Source: Candidatus Saccharimonadota bacterium
Lineage (GTDB): Bacteria > Patescibacteriota > Saccharimonadia > Saccharimonadales > UBA4665
Length of the DNA stretch: 64,000 nucleotides
Reading direction: 5' to 3'
NCBI GenBank assembly: GCA_028289245.1
Contig: JAQGGT010000007.1
Span: forward strand, 103,491-167,490
The first letter of the stretch is position 1; every line of letters starts with the position of its first letter. Position numbers and translations under genes: made by a program. The notes under the pieces are model-generated. The model was not told the DNA's origin, made no database searches, and worked only from the letters and a program-made list of their open reading frames with translations. This document shows, piece after piece, positions 7,502-15,990 of the stretch.

Positions 7502-9685
7502 TTATGCCAGCGGTGGGTGTAAGGTAAAGCCCTGCGGACCCGGTTTGCCGTCGGGCATGTCGTGCTGATTAGCTTTATAGAGCTTGTGGCGCCCGTGATG
7601 GCGGGCAATCAATACCACGGCTGCAGCGGCGCCCAAAAGCGCCACGGCAACACCGGCGATCAGCAACGTCACCGGCATGTCTTTGACGTCCTTGCCGGCA
7701 TCGATCGACTGCTGGGCGGAATCAATGTAACTATCGACTAAACGATGTGATGGAAAATCTTTTTGGACGATCGCAAACTGTTTGAGGGCCTTGCTGTAGT
7801 GGTTGGTGCTGTAATCGGAGAGGCCTTTCTCCCAAGCGACCTGGGTGTCACTATCAGGCTGGAGTTTTACGTTGTGAGACAAGGCAAGATTGCGAAAATC
7901 ATTGATGTCGCGGATGTAACTCTTAGCGGCATTACCGGACACACCATCGCTGTAGCGATAGGTCAGCAAGCCAATGGCAGTCCCATCGTCACCAATGGCG
8001 GGGCCGCCGCTATTACCGTGAGAAGCGTCGACATCGGACTGATAGAGCTTACCATTGCCGCCTGCCGCTTCGCGGATGGAGCTGATGGAACCGTCGGTCA
8101 CCGAGACGGAAAGGCTAGTATTATCGGTCAGCGAATTGTCAGCGTCGCCCGGAAAGCCAATCACCAGAATTTTTTCGTTTTGACGGGCGTCGGTACTGCT
8201 GAGGGTAATGGTAGGGGCGTTGTTGACATCAACTTTGATAAGCGCGACGTCACTCGAGCTAAAGCCTTTCGTTGGGTCAGCTACCGCCGTGTAGAGGTCT
8301 TTGGCGGCGTAGTCGGTACCAATAATTTTGGCGCGTTTAATGGTCTGGGTTTCTTGGCTGAATTTCCTCAGATCGTGGCTGGGCGGCGAGGCCATAAGCG
8401 CGGCTAAATCAGGTGCCGTACTGCCGATAGACACCATCGTCACCTGCTGTTGGTTGCTCAAACTGAGATCGGTGGCCGGCAAATCATAAATTTTGGCGAT
8501 GACCGACGCCAGTAGCGTTGGATTGTTCTCAACCTCTGTTACTTGGGCGGCCGTGAAGCCGGCATAGTTCTCTAAGAAGCCGGTCATAATGCTCTGGTCC
8601 GAAGTAATAATGTCAACCAAGGCGTCCTGCGCGGTATAGGTAACGACGTGCCCATTGGTGGCGATGTAACCATCCTTGCTGACGAAGAAGCCGCTGCCGC
8701 TCGAGCCGACGCACGATTCGTTAGTAACCGGTTGGCCACCGAGATTGAGTACACCGCAGGTAACACTATAAATTTTGACCACCGCCGGGCTCAAGGCATC
8801 CGATAAATAGCGGCTATCGATGGTCGTGGCGTCGCTCGCGCTGGCTTTAGGCAACGGCAACTTAGTGATATCGGTGCTGGCGCCCTGGACGCTCTGGTCG
8901 CCGTCGATAACCAAACTATTAATGACACTGGCGAAGCCCGAAGGTAAGCTAGAATCGCCGACTAAGCCTTGGAGTTTAATGCCAACGGCCCGGCCATGGC
9001 TAACCGCCGTCCAGACCACCGCATAACTAATACCGCCGCTGAACTTCGGCGTAAACTGATAGACCGTTTTTTGGACCGGCACACTATTGAGCGTTTCGGC
9101 CTTGGAACTCACGACGGTGGCATCGAGCTCAGTAGTAGCGGTGACTGGAAACAATTGGGCGGCCACAGCTGCCGGCGTCAGACCAACGTTAGCTGGCAGT
9201 GATTCGAGGCGCGTCAGCGCGTCGGCGTTCGGGTCGACTTGAATTTGCAGCTGGGTAGCAGCTTCAATCCGTGGCACGGTGCCCTTGCGCGGCTTGATAA
9301 CCACCGTTGTGAGCGGCTGTGTGGCCCGCAGCTCGGCTGGGGTGGCAGTGTGGGCAATACCTTTGTCGTCGACCCGGGTGGCCGCGACATCAAAACTGTT
9401 GGCGTCGAGCGCCAACCAGAAGCCGTAGCTCGAACGCAGCGTCGAGACACTGACTTGGGGTGTAGCCTGCTCCACGGGCGTGGCCGTGGGCTGGGTACGA
9501 CCAACCGCGATGCCCGCCTGGAGGCTCAGCGCCACCAGCACCAGCAGCGCCAGCGTCAGCAATACCAAATGCCGCCGACGATACGGCTTGCGGTGGTGCG
9601 CCTTAAGCACTATTGGCTTGGATTTTTTAATTTTTGTTTTGCCAACGACCGTGGCCGCTGACTGCCCACGCTCGGCCACAATCAT
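7502..9685 (-). CDS. Membrane-anchored trypsin-like serine protease (S1C-like)
   Basis: This 727-aa protein has a basic N-terminus, one transmembrane segment at about residues 38-60, and an extracellular N-terminal domain of about 250 residues. A trypsin-like protease domain follows. The catalytic triad is visible: His in YIATNGHVV, Asp in SSSDVALIKVD, and Ser in HGNSGGPAIG. A helical, TPR-like segment follows (DTQVAWEKGLSDYSTNHYSK), then a second transmembrane segment near residues 655-680 and a basic cytoplasmic tail. No PDZ domain is obvious, unlike the HtrA protein at 48660-49988. It probably processes or degrades envelope proteins; substrates are unknown. Confidence 0.88.
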   Translation of the reverse strand: MIVAERGQSAATVVGKTKIKKSKPIVLKAHHRKPYRRRHLVLLTLALLVLVALSLQAGIAVGRTQPTATPVEQATPQVSVSTLRSSYGFWLALDANSFDVAATRVDDKGIAHTATPAELRATQPLTTVVIKPRKGTVPRIEAATQLQIQVDPNADALTRLESLPANVGLTPAAVAAQLFPVTATTELDATVVSSKAETLNSVPVQKTVYQFTPKFSGGISYAVVWTAVSHGRAVGIKLQGLVGDSSLPSGFASVINSLVIDGDQSVQGASTDITKLPLPKASASDATTIDSRYLSDALSPAVVKIYSVTCGVLNLGGQPVTNESCVGSSGSGFFVSKDGYIATNGHVVTYTAQDALVDIITSDQSIMTGFLENYAGFTAAQVTEVENNPTLLASVIAKIYDLPATDLSLSNQQQVTMVSIGSTAPDLAALMASPPSHDLRKFSQETQTIKRAKIIGTDYAAKDLYTAVADPTKGFSSSDVALIKVDVNNAPTITLSSTDARQNEKILVIGFPGDADNSLTDNTSLSVSVTDGSISSIREAAGGNGKLYQSDVDASHGNSGGPAIGDDGTAIGLLTYRYSDGVSGNAAKSYIRDINDFRNLALSHNVKLQPDSDTQVAWEKGLSDYSTNHYSKALKQFAIVQKDFPSHRLVDSYIDSAQQSIDAGKDVKDMPVTLLIAGVAVALLGAAAAVVLIARHHGRHKLYKANQHDMPDGKPGPQGFTLHPPLA

Positions 9686-9739
9686 TTCCTCTGTTTTCTA
9701 TCCGTAAGCATAACCGAGAATTGGCTATGGAGCAAATGA

Positions 9740-10369
9740 TTATTTAGCGTTAAAGGTATCGATTGCGGCCCGCAACTCATCGACAGTATCGACGACAGCA
9801 AAGGTTTTGAGCTTACGCAGTACCGCCGGATCGGCGAAGCCCCAGGTCACAGCTATACACTCGACTCCCACCACCTCAGATGAACCAACGTCCCGAACTT
9901 CGTCACCAATATAGACGCAGTCGTGCGCCTCCAGCTTGTGCTTGGCCAGCAGCTTGCGCAGTGCTGGACCTTTGCCAAACATACCGACTTTGCCGCGGAC
10001 ATCGTCAAAATAATCATCAATATCGTATTCGCGTAAAAATTCGTGGATTGATGGCTCGATGTTAGAGCTAAGGATCATCATGCGGTAGCCTTGACGCCGC
10101 AGTTCACGGATTAATGGTGGCATCCCCGAAAATAACTCAACCGTATCGAGATGGCGCCGCATTGCTCGACGACCTCGCGTCAACAGACCCGGCAGCCGCC
10201 ACCAAGCAATCCCTAAGCGACGGGCCATGGTTAGCATCGAGAGGTGACGCATCGACTCCCGATCAAAGTCGGCGTTGTGGCGATGTTTACTTTCGCGCAG
10301 CAAAAAATCGAGCACAAAATCGTAACTATTGGCGATGGTACCATCAAAATCAAAGAGAATCGTCTTCAC
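9740..10369 (-). CDS. HAD-superfamily phosphatase (Gph-like)
   Basis: This 209-aa protein begins KTILFDFDGTIANS, which is HAD motif I with the nucleophilic Asp. Motif II is LSSN, motif III a Lys in GKGPALRKLL, and motif IV YIGDEVRDVGS. The C1-type helical cap lies between motifs I and II, as in phosphoglycolate phosphatase-like enzymes; the substrate cannot be read from sequence. It starts with GTG at 10369. A TACACT -10 box at 10377-10382 ends 7 nt upstream, so leaderless expression from a GTG start is predicted. It is divergent from msrA, and both promoters sit in a 71-nt gap. Confidence 0.9.
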   Translation of the reverse strand: MKTILFDFDGTIANSYDFVLDFLLRESKHRHNADFDRESMRHLSMLTMARRLGIAWWRLPGLLTRGRRAMRRHLDTVELFSGMPPLIRELRRQGYRMMILSSNIEPSIHEFLREYDIDDYFDDVRGKVGMFGKGPALRKLLAKHKLEAHDCVYIGDEVRDVGSSEVVGVECIAVTWGFADPAVLRKLKTFAVVDTVDELRAAIDTFNAK

Positions 10370-10440
10370 TGCTTGTAGTGTACAAGTTTTAGGTAAGATA
10401 ATGTACTTATTTTGGCGGCTGCTGTAGCTATACTGGGCCT

Positions 10441-10968
10441 ATGATTGAACTTGCCACGCTCGGCGGTGGTTGCTACTGGTGCTTAGAAGCTTTTTATCAA
10501 CGTCTCAAGGGTATTGAGAAAGTTATCTCCGGCTATGCCGGCGGCCATGTCGATCACCCAACGGTCAACCGCGTCTACGAAGGCGACACCGGCCACGCCG
10601 AAGTCGTCCAGCTCAGCTTCGACCCCTCAGTGATCACATACCGCGAGATCCTCGAGGTGTTTTTTGTGATGCATGATCCGACCACCCTCAATCGCCAAGG
10701 TAACGATATTGGCGACGAATACCGGTCAGTAATTTTTTATCATTCCGACGAGCAAAAAGCCATCGCCGAGGACATGATGGCAAATTTCGCAGCTCCGCTC
10801 TATCCGGATCCGGTTGTTACGCAGCTTGAACCAGTGCCGACCTTCTGGGAAGCCGACGAAACCATGCAAGATTACTACAATCGCAATCCGTATGCCGGTT
10901 ACTGCCAGGTAGTAATCGACCCGAAGATCCAGAAACTACGCAAGCAGTTCGCCGACAAACTTGTATAG
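10441..10968 (+). CDS. msrA: Peptide-methionine (S)-S-oxide reductase MsrA
   Basis: This 175-aa enzyme reduces methionine sulfoxide in damaged proteins. The catalytic motif GGGCYWCLEAF is at residues 8-18, with the nucleophilic Cys in GCYW. GYAGGHVDHPTVNRVYEGDTGHAE is the conserved substrate-binding stretch (residues about 31-54), and GYCQVVI near residue 155 holds the likely resolving Cys. No MsrB is fused or adjacent. TATACT at 10429-10434 ends 6 nt before the ATG and there is no Shine-Dalgarno, so it is a predicted leaderless mRNA. Confidence 0.96.
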   Translation: MIELATLGGGCYWCLEAFYQRLKGIEKVISGYAGGHVDHPTVNRVYEGDTGHAEVVQLSFDPSVITYREILEVFFVMHDPTTLNRQGNDIGDEYRSVIFYHSDEQKAIAEDMMANFAAPLYPDPVVTQLEPVPTFWEADETMQDYYNRNPYAGYCQVVIDPKIQKLRKQFADKLV

Positions 10969-10978
10969 GGCCGGTCGC

Positions 10979-11281
10979 CTACTCAGTGACCTCGACGCCG
11001 TGCCAGAAGGCTACGAAGTCCTTAAAATCTTTTTTGACCCGCTCCACGGAGCCGGCTTTCGGTTCAGGGTAGTACCAGATGGCGTCTTTATTGGTTTGGC
11101 CGTCCACGACGGCGTCGTAGTAGCTGGCCTCGCCCTTCCAGGGGCAAATGGTGTGGGTATTACTTGGGGCGATTAGCTCATGTTTGAGGGCACTTGGTGG
11201 AAAATACCAGTTACCTTCGATATAAATTAGGTCGTCTTTATCGGCTTCGGCCAAAACTTGGCCATTCCAGGTTGCTTTCAT
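10979..11281 (-). CDS. DUF427 domain protein
   Basis: This 100-aa protein matches the DUF427 family in size and pattern: MKATWNGQVLAEAD at the start, YFPPSAL, then HTICPWKGEASYYD and AIWYYPEP. The family folds as a small beta-barrel and its biochemical role is not established. It has an ordinary leader with AGGAGGAA about 9 nt upstream of the ATG and TATACT further upstream, unlike its neighbours. It is convergent with msrA, 10 nt from its stop. Confidence 0.9.
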   Translation of the reverse strand: MKATWNGQVLAEADKDDLIYIEGNWYFPPSALKHELIAPSNTHTICPWKGEASYYDAVVDGQTNKDAIWYYPEPKAGSVERVKKDFKDFVAFWHGVEVTE

Positions 11282-11335
11282 AATTAAAATTCCTCCTATA
11301 CATAGTATAGCGCGATGTGGAAGTAATGCGGCTGA

Positions 11336-12259
11336 CTACTGGTTGGTGGGCAGCACGAAGTCTAGCTCCGTGGCTTGACCGGATAGCGGCAAATACAGCA
11401 AATAGTCTTCGTCGAGTTCAAAGCTAGCCAGCGTCTCGGCGTCTGCTTCGAGCACGAGCGACAATCCCGTCTGGAGTGGGTGAAACGCATCGTCGGGTTT
11501 AACCGCCACGCCTTCGCGCATTTGTTTATGCAGCAGCGAGCCAAGCCCGCGGCAAGCCGCCTGCAATACCCTGCCCTCGACGGTTAATTGCCGCACTCTC
11601 TCGGGCGGTCCATACGGAACCGTCGCAAAGACGTAATCGGCTGTGGCCACCACGCCGCGGCCCAAAATACCACCATACTGTTGAGCCGTCATCGTCACTC
11701 CACTGATAAATGATTCGATAGCCAAGCGCTGATCGGCGGCATCTTGCCAGCGAAAATCACGACTCGAGATAAACTGCACTAGCTCTTCAGACTTACTGCG
11801 TAACTCTTGTTGGATGTGGAAGTTAGTCTCGGAAATGTTGCCGAATACATCATAATAGCGGCGGTCAGTTGGCGTCGCCGCCAGGTAGGTGTCCTGTATT
11901 CGGTGTTCGTCGTCCACGACGATATCTTTGCGGAATAAATAACTAATGACCGGTGGCAGTGTGCCATCTTTGCCAAATGGCACTACGCGAAAGCCCAGGC
12001 TCTCCCCACCATCAAAATCGATTACCGTTTCCCCCTGCAATTGGCCATTACACACTACGCGGCCGACGCCGCTAAAAGTACACTCCTTGCCATAGTGGGG
12101 CCACAGCGTATTAAGCTCTTCTTCGGCATTGGTAATCGTCGCATCGAGCTGGGGCTGACTGCCGGTTTGATGGGCCCGTGCAAGCTCATACTTCCAGTGA
12201 TTAATACGGTCGGATATCACAAGCTCCTCGTGGTTCGACTCGGGAAACGCCTCTGACAT
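11336..12259 (-). CDS. Hypothetical protein
   Basis: This 307-aa soluble protein is rich in Glu and Asp, with no signal peptide or membrane segment. The N-terminal 55 residues look helical (YELARAHQTGSQPQLDATITNAEEELN) and the rest mixes strands and helices. I recognise no family. TATGCT at 12266-12271 ends 6 nt before the ATG, so leaderless expression is predicted. Similar-sized unknowns at 21940, 23263, 26816, 32883 and 44632 share this promoter style and acidic composition. They could be lineage-specific, but I see no sequence similarity between them by eye. Confidence 0.78.
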   Translation of the reverse strand: MSEAFPESNHEELVISDRINHWKYELARAHQTGSQPQLDATITNAEEELNTLWPHYGKECTFSGVGRVVCNGQLQGETVIDFDGGESLGFRVVPFGKDGTLPPVISYLFRKDIVVDDEHRIQDTYLAATPTDRRYYDVFGNISETNFHIQQELRSKSEELVQFISSRDFRWQDAADQRLAIESFISGVTMTAQQYGGILGRGVVATADYVFATVPYGPPERVRQLTVEGRVLQAACRGLGSLLHKQMREGVAVKPDDAFHPLQTGLSLVLEADAETLASFELDEDYLLYLPLSGQATELDFVLPTNQ

Positions 12260-12295
12260 AGTGCTAGCATACCCTGAATTTTGAGGCTTGGCAAA

Positions 12296-12874
12296 CTAGC
12301 TGTTTTGGGCCTCGAGCTGCGCGCGACCGGCCTTCAGAAGCCGGGCCAGCCATAGCAGTTCGTCGTAGATTTTTGCCAGATTGCGGTCGTATCGCGCGCG
12401 CTGCGCAGGTACCATTCGGCCGGTTGCATCAAAAATATCTTGGACCCGCGGGAAGTAGAGATCCCAGCTCAATACCACTAAACCGGTTTCGCGTACCGCC
12501 GGTACTAGCGCTTCAACGGCCCGGACGCCGCCCCAGTTGCCATTGCTGGCGCCGGCTAAAGCTACCGGTTTGTGATTATAGGTTTGCAGTTCGCTGTCGA
12601 GCATGCGCTTGAGCGAGCCCGGGAAACTGTGGTTATACTCGGGGGTAATGATAAAAAATGCGTCGGCCGTCTGCGTAATTTCAGTGTAGCGCGGGTCTTT
12701 GCCCTCTGGATCGTTACCATCTCCTGGAAAATGAAAGTCGACCGGGTCGACAAAAATAATCTTCACCCCTGGTAGCTCGCGGCCAAATTCGGCGATGTAG
12801 TGAGCCGCTTTAATCGATTCGCGTTGAACGCGAGTAGTGCCGGCAAGTACCGCAATTGTTATAATGTCATTCAT
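12296..12874 (-). CDS. NADPH-dependent FMN reductase family flavoprotein
   Basis: This 192-aa flavodoxin-like protein begins with ITIAVLAGTTRVQRES, the phosphate-binding loop for FMN. It has FFIITPEYNHSFPGSLKRMLD (residues about 72-92), the hallmark of the FMN_red family, and GGVRAVEALVP further on. It would reduce quinones, azo compounds or flavin with NADPH. I chose the start at 12874: the -10 box TATACT at 12882-12887 ends 7 nt before it. The upstream in-frame ATG at 12880 would lie 1 nt from the -10 box. An open frame extends to 13096, but it overlaps the divergent gene and has no support. Confidence 0.9.
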   Translation of the reverse strand: MNDIITIAVLAGTTRVQRESIKAAHYIAEFGRELPGVKIIFVDPVDFHFPGDGNDPEGKDPRYTEITQTADAFFIITPEYNHSFPGSLKRMLDSELQTYNHKPVALAGASNGNWGGVRAVEALVPAVRETGLVVLSWDLYFPRVQDIFDATGRMVPAQRARYDRNLAKIYDELLWLARLLKAGRAQLEAQNS

Positions 12875-12929
12875 CTGCATCAGTATAGCGCTTTTTGGCT
12901 GCCCCATGATACAGTGAGAACAATCTACC

Positions 12930-13505
12930 ATGTATAGAGTTTCGGAGACATCACCATTTGAACGCTTGGGCCTACTTTGTCCTGCCGGTGGCGAAGCACT
13001 GACGGCTCTTACTGCGGAAATTGACCTTGTTGCCCCACCGGGTCGGGTTGAACCGCGCCGTTTTACCCCCGATGACGAGCAGGTCGACGGCGTCATGATC
13101 GCCGGTATGATGGATCTAAAATACTATGAGCTTACCGACCACTCCGTGCGCGCGGTTCAGAGCTTTTTAAGCGATACGGTGCCTAATTATAATGAATCAG
13201 TCTTAGGCACGGCGACCAGCTTTAGGGCTACCAAGCCTAAGAGCGGAGAAACGTATGGCGTCGTCGATTTTGACGCCTCGACCAGGCGCCACCTGCACAA
13301 TCTACACCGCGACACGGCCGCCGCCTTAGCCGAACTCGCTGGCGTAGAACCGGATAATGCCTTTGGTACCCAACATCGCGACCTGACTGTCTATTGGACT
13401 TCCAAGCGGGCAAACGAGGATCAACGGGCGGCGGCCCGTCATATTATACTTCGCGCCCTACCTTTTGCAGTTACGCTTGGCCCACCAATCGCTGTCAGCC
13501 GCTAG
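12930..13505 (+). CDS. Hypothetical protein
   Basis: This 191-aa soluble protein has no recognised domain. It has an acidic middle region and a short conserved-looking block HRDLTVYWTSKRANEDQ near residue 150. No Shine-Dalgarno precedes the ATG. A weak promoter is possible (TTGGCT, 18 nt, AACAAT, then 5 nt to the ATG), consistent with a leaderless start. It is divergent from the FMN reductase and nearly touches the convergent zincin gene (5 nt gap). Function unknown. Confidence 0.72.
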   Translation: MYRVSETSPFERLGLLCPAGGEALTALTAEIDLVAPPGRVEPRRFTPDDEQVDGVMIAGMMDLKYYELTDHSVRAVQSFLSDTVPNYNESVLGTATSFRATKPKSGETYGVVDFDASTRRHLHNLHRDTAAALAELAGVEPDNAFGTQHRDLTVYWTSKRANEDQRAAARHIILRALPFAVTLGPPIAVSR

Positions 13506-13510
13506 TTAGT

Positions 13511-13879
13511 CTATTCCAGCTCGTGGATACGGGTGTGATCGAGGCCATAGTAGTGGCCGATTTCATGCCAGAGGGTATGGCGAATTTCTTCCTGGAGTTG
13601 CTGCAGCGTCTCCGCGCGGTTGAGCAATGGCAATTTAAACAGCGTAATCCTATCGGGGAAGGTCGGTTCCCGGCCCTGGCGCTGACTCAGCGGCACGCCC
13701 TCGTAGAGACCGAGAAGCGTTTGGTCATGACGCAGCGCGAGTGTGGTGCGCTGGGCGGGCGTCGGCTGGTCTTCTAATAAAATCGCCACGTTCTGAATAT
13801 TTTTGACGTGCTCGCCCGGCAGGCTTTCCAGCCCAAGATTGATGAGTTCATGAAACTGCTGATCTGTTATATCTAACAC
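13511..13879 (-). CDS. Zincin-like metallopeptidase family protein
   Basis: This 122-aa protein has the zinc-binding helix HEIGHYYGLDH at residues about 106-116, giving the HExxHxxxxxH metzincin-like signature. It matches the small 'metallopeptidase family protein' (DUF1025/Zincin_1) group found in actinobacteria and CPR; whether the group has protease activity is uncertain. GTG at 13879 is the start. TATATT at 13887-13892, with a TGC extension, ends 7 nt upstream, so a leaderless GTG start is predicted. Confidence 0.88.
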   Translation of the reverse strand: MLDITDQQFHELINLGLESLPGEHVKNIQNVAILLEDQPTPAQRTTLALRHDQTLLGLYEGVPLSQRQGREPTFPDRITLFKLPLLNRAETLQQLQEEIRHTLWHEIGHYYGLDHTRIHELE

Positions 13880-13912
13880 TATACTAAATATAGCATAACC
13901 GTATTGGTTACG

Positions 13913-15454
13913 CTAGGCGGCTCCGGATTCGGCGGCGGGCTTGGGGGGATACAGCTCAGGGTAAATCGTTTTGGTGACTTCATCAACCTCGTACCGCAGC
14001 TGAGGGAACGGTACCCCTTCCCTGGCCGTCACGCCCTCAAAGATCCAAAATACCCGCTCGCTAAAGCCCCAGCCACAAGCGGGCGGCATGCCATACTCCA
14101 GCATCTCGATATAATCGATGTCGAGCATCATGGCTTCGTTATCACCAGCTTCACGCATAGCTTGCTGCTCTACGAAACGACTCAGCTGGTCGATCGGATC
14201 GTTGAGCTCACTAAAGCCATTGCCTAGCTCGGTACCAGCAATCACCGGCTGAAAACGCTGCACGGTATCTGGGCGGTCCGGATTTGTTTTGGATAACGGG
14301 CTAATAAAGGTCGGCGTATTAACCAGCCAAATCGGCCCGGCCACATCCTTGCGGATATTTTTCCAGAGTTTGTCGATACCGCGAGCCTTGTTTTCGGTCT
14401 GGGCTACCTCGAGCTTGTTGTCGGCGAGCGCCTGCTTGACTTCCTCAAGCGTACAATCCAAGGGATTAAGACCGTAGCGATTTTGAATAGTTTCCACATA
14501 GTCCCACTGCTCCCATTCTTTTTCGAGATTAACCTCGAATCCATTCAGTGTAAACTTGAGCGTGCCGAATGTCTGTGAAATAACTTGGCGATACATGTCG
14601 GTCATAAAATTGAGGCCATCCTGCCAGTTGGCATAGGCCCAGTACCACTCCATGGCGACGTGCTCCGGCAAATGCTCGTCGGAGTAGTTTTCGTTACGGA
14701 AGCGGGGGCCGATATCGTAGACCTTCTCGAAGCCAGCGCCCAGCAGGCGCTTGAGTGGCAGCTCGTGGCTGATGCGCAGGTAGAAATCTTGGTCGAGCGC
14801 GTCCATGTGCGTCACAAATGGGTTGGCGTCTGCCCCGCCGGTGGTGTGCTCCAGCACTGGGATATTAATTTCTAGGAAGCCGTGGTCGTTGAGGTACTGG
14901 CGAGTGAATGTCCAGAATTTGGAGCGGCGCACAAAGCGCTGGCGGACGTCCTCGTTGACGTTCATGTCGACGTAGCGGCGACGCAAACGCTCTTCTTTGT
15001 TCGTAAAGCCATCCTGCTTGGTGGGCATTGGACGCAGCGATTTGGTGAGTAGCCGTAAACGGCTGATCTCGACCGATTCTTCGCCGGTCTGGGTGCGCAT
15101 AACGCTACCAGTGGCCTCGACGAAATCACCATTATCGAGCAGCGCAATGTCTGCCAACAGTAATTCACTGTGCGCCCGATCGGCAGAAGCCGCTTCGTTG
15201 TGCCGCCAAACGAGCTGGAGCTCGGAGGCGCCATCGTCTTTGATAACAATAAAAGCGATCTTGCCAAACTTGCGGATAGAGACAATCCGTCCTACTACCG
15301 AGACTTCCTGCCCCTCTAGCTCAGCAAACTGAGCATGGACGTGCTCCACGTCGTGCGTGCGGTGGGCATCGGCCGGATACGGGTTTATACCGAGGGCTTT
15401 CAGATCTTCTAGTTTGCGGAGGCGCTCATCGCGGAGCTCTTTTAGGGTGGCCAT
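13913..15454 (-). CDS. lysS: Lysyl-tRNA synthetase, class II
   Basis: This 513-aa class IIb synthetase charges tRNA-Lys. Residues 1-150 form the OB-fold anticodon-binding domain (VSVVGRIVSIRKFGKIAFIVIKDD). The catalytic domain follows, with motif 2 in FRNENYSDEHLPEHVAMEWY and motif 3 near the C-terminus (GWGFSERVFWIFEG). Length is typical. TATAAT at 15463-15468 ends 8 nt before the ATG with no Shine-Dalgarno, so it is predicted leaderless. greA lies 23 nt upstream but has its own promoter and Shine-Dalgarno. Confidence 0.97.
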   Translation of the reverse strand: MATLKELRDERLRKLEDLKALGINPYPADAHRTHDVEHVHAQFAELEGQEVSVVGRIVSIRKFGKIAFIVIKDDGASELQLVWRHNEAASADRAHSELLLADIALLDNGDFVEATGSVMRTQTGEESVEISRLRLLTKSLRPMPTKQDGFTNKEERLRRRYVDMNVNEDVRQRFVRRSKFWTFTRQYLNDHGFLEINIPVLEHTTGGADANPFVTHMDALDQDFYLRISHELPLKRLLGAGFEKVYDIGPRFRNENYSDEHLPEHVAMEWYWAYANWQDGLNFMTDMYRQVISQTFGTLKFTLNGFEVNLEKEWEQWDYVETIQNRYGLNPLDCTLEEVKQALADNKLEVAQTENKARGIDKLWKNIRKDVAGPIWLVNTPTFISPLSKTNPDRPDTVQRFQPVIAGTELGNGFSELNDPIDQLSRFVEQQAMREAGDNEAMMLDIDYIEMLEYGMPPACGWGFSERVFWIFEGVTAREGVPFPQLRYEVDEVTKTIYPELYPPKPAAESGAA

Positions 15455-15477
15455 GGGTAGTAATTATAGGGGCCCGG

Positions 15478-15936
15478 CTACGCGATGTCGACTACTTCGT
15501 AGCTGGTGGTGTCGGCAGGGGTTTTAATCTCGACACTGTCGCCAATTTTTTTGCCGAGCAAAGCTTGGCCGATGGGTGATTCGTCGGAGATTTTGCCCTC
15601 GAGTGGGTTGGCCTCGACGGTGCCGACGACTTGGAACTCTTTTTTGCCCTTCGCACCTTTAAGCGTTACCTTAGAGCCAAGCTGGACTTTGGAGCCCGGC
15701 TTCGGGGGAGCGATGATTTCGACGTTCTGCAGAATGGCAGCCAACTCGGAAATACGGCTCTCGGTACGCTCCTGTTCGGCGCGGGCACTCTGGTACTCTG
15801 AGTTCTCGGCCAGGTCGCCGAGCTCACGAGCACTGCGAATAGCCTCGGCCAGATCGCCCCGTTTGCTAACTAGCAAATCGTGCTCGGCTTGTAATTCATC
15901 TACGCCCGATTGGGTAAGTCGAAATAATTTCTTCAT
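15478..15936 (-). CDS. greA: Transcription elongation factor GreA
   Basis: This 152-aa factor enters the RNA polymerase secondary channel and stimulates cleavage of backtracked RNA. The N-terminal coiled coil covers residues about 5-75, with acidic residues near its tip (AENSEYQSARAEQE). The C-terminal FKBP-like domain has GSKVTLKGAKGKKEF and LEGKISDESPIGQALLGK. It has a leader: AGGAGG about 10 nt before the ATG, and TATAAT at 15980-15985 with a TGG extension. Confidence 0.97.
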   Translation of the reverse strand: MKKLFRLTQSGVDELQAEHDLLVSKRGDLAEAIRSARELGDLAENSEYQSARAEQERTESRISELAAILQNVEIIAPPKPGSKVQLGSKVTLKGAKGKKEFQVVGTVEANPLEGKISDESPIGQALLGKKIGDSVEIKTPADTTSYEVVDIA

Positions 15937-15990
15937 TATGGGTGATTCCTCCTACTTGGTTACCCCCAGTTTCGCAGGTATTATACCAAA

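Noticed and set aside
12296..13096. 266-aa version of the FMN reductase starting at 13096
   Set aside because: The extra 70 residues overlap the divergent gene and are low-complexity. A -10 box 7 nt before 12874 and the family N-terminus support the shorter protein.
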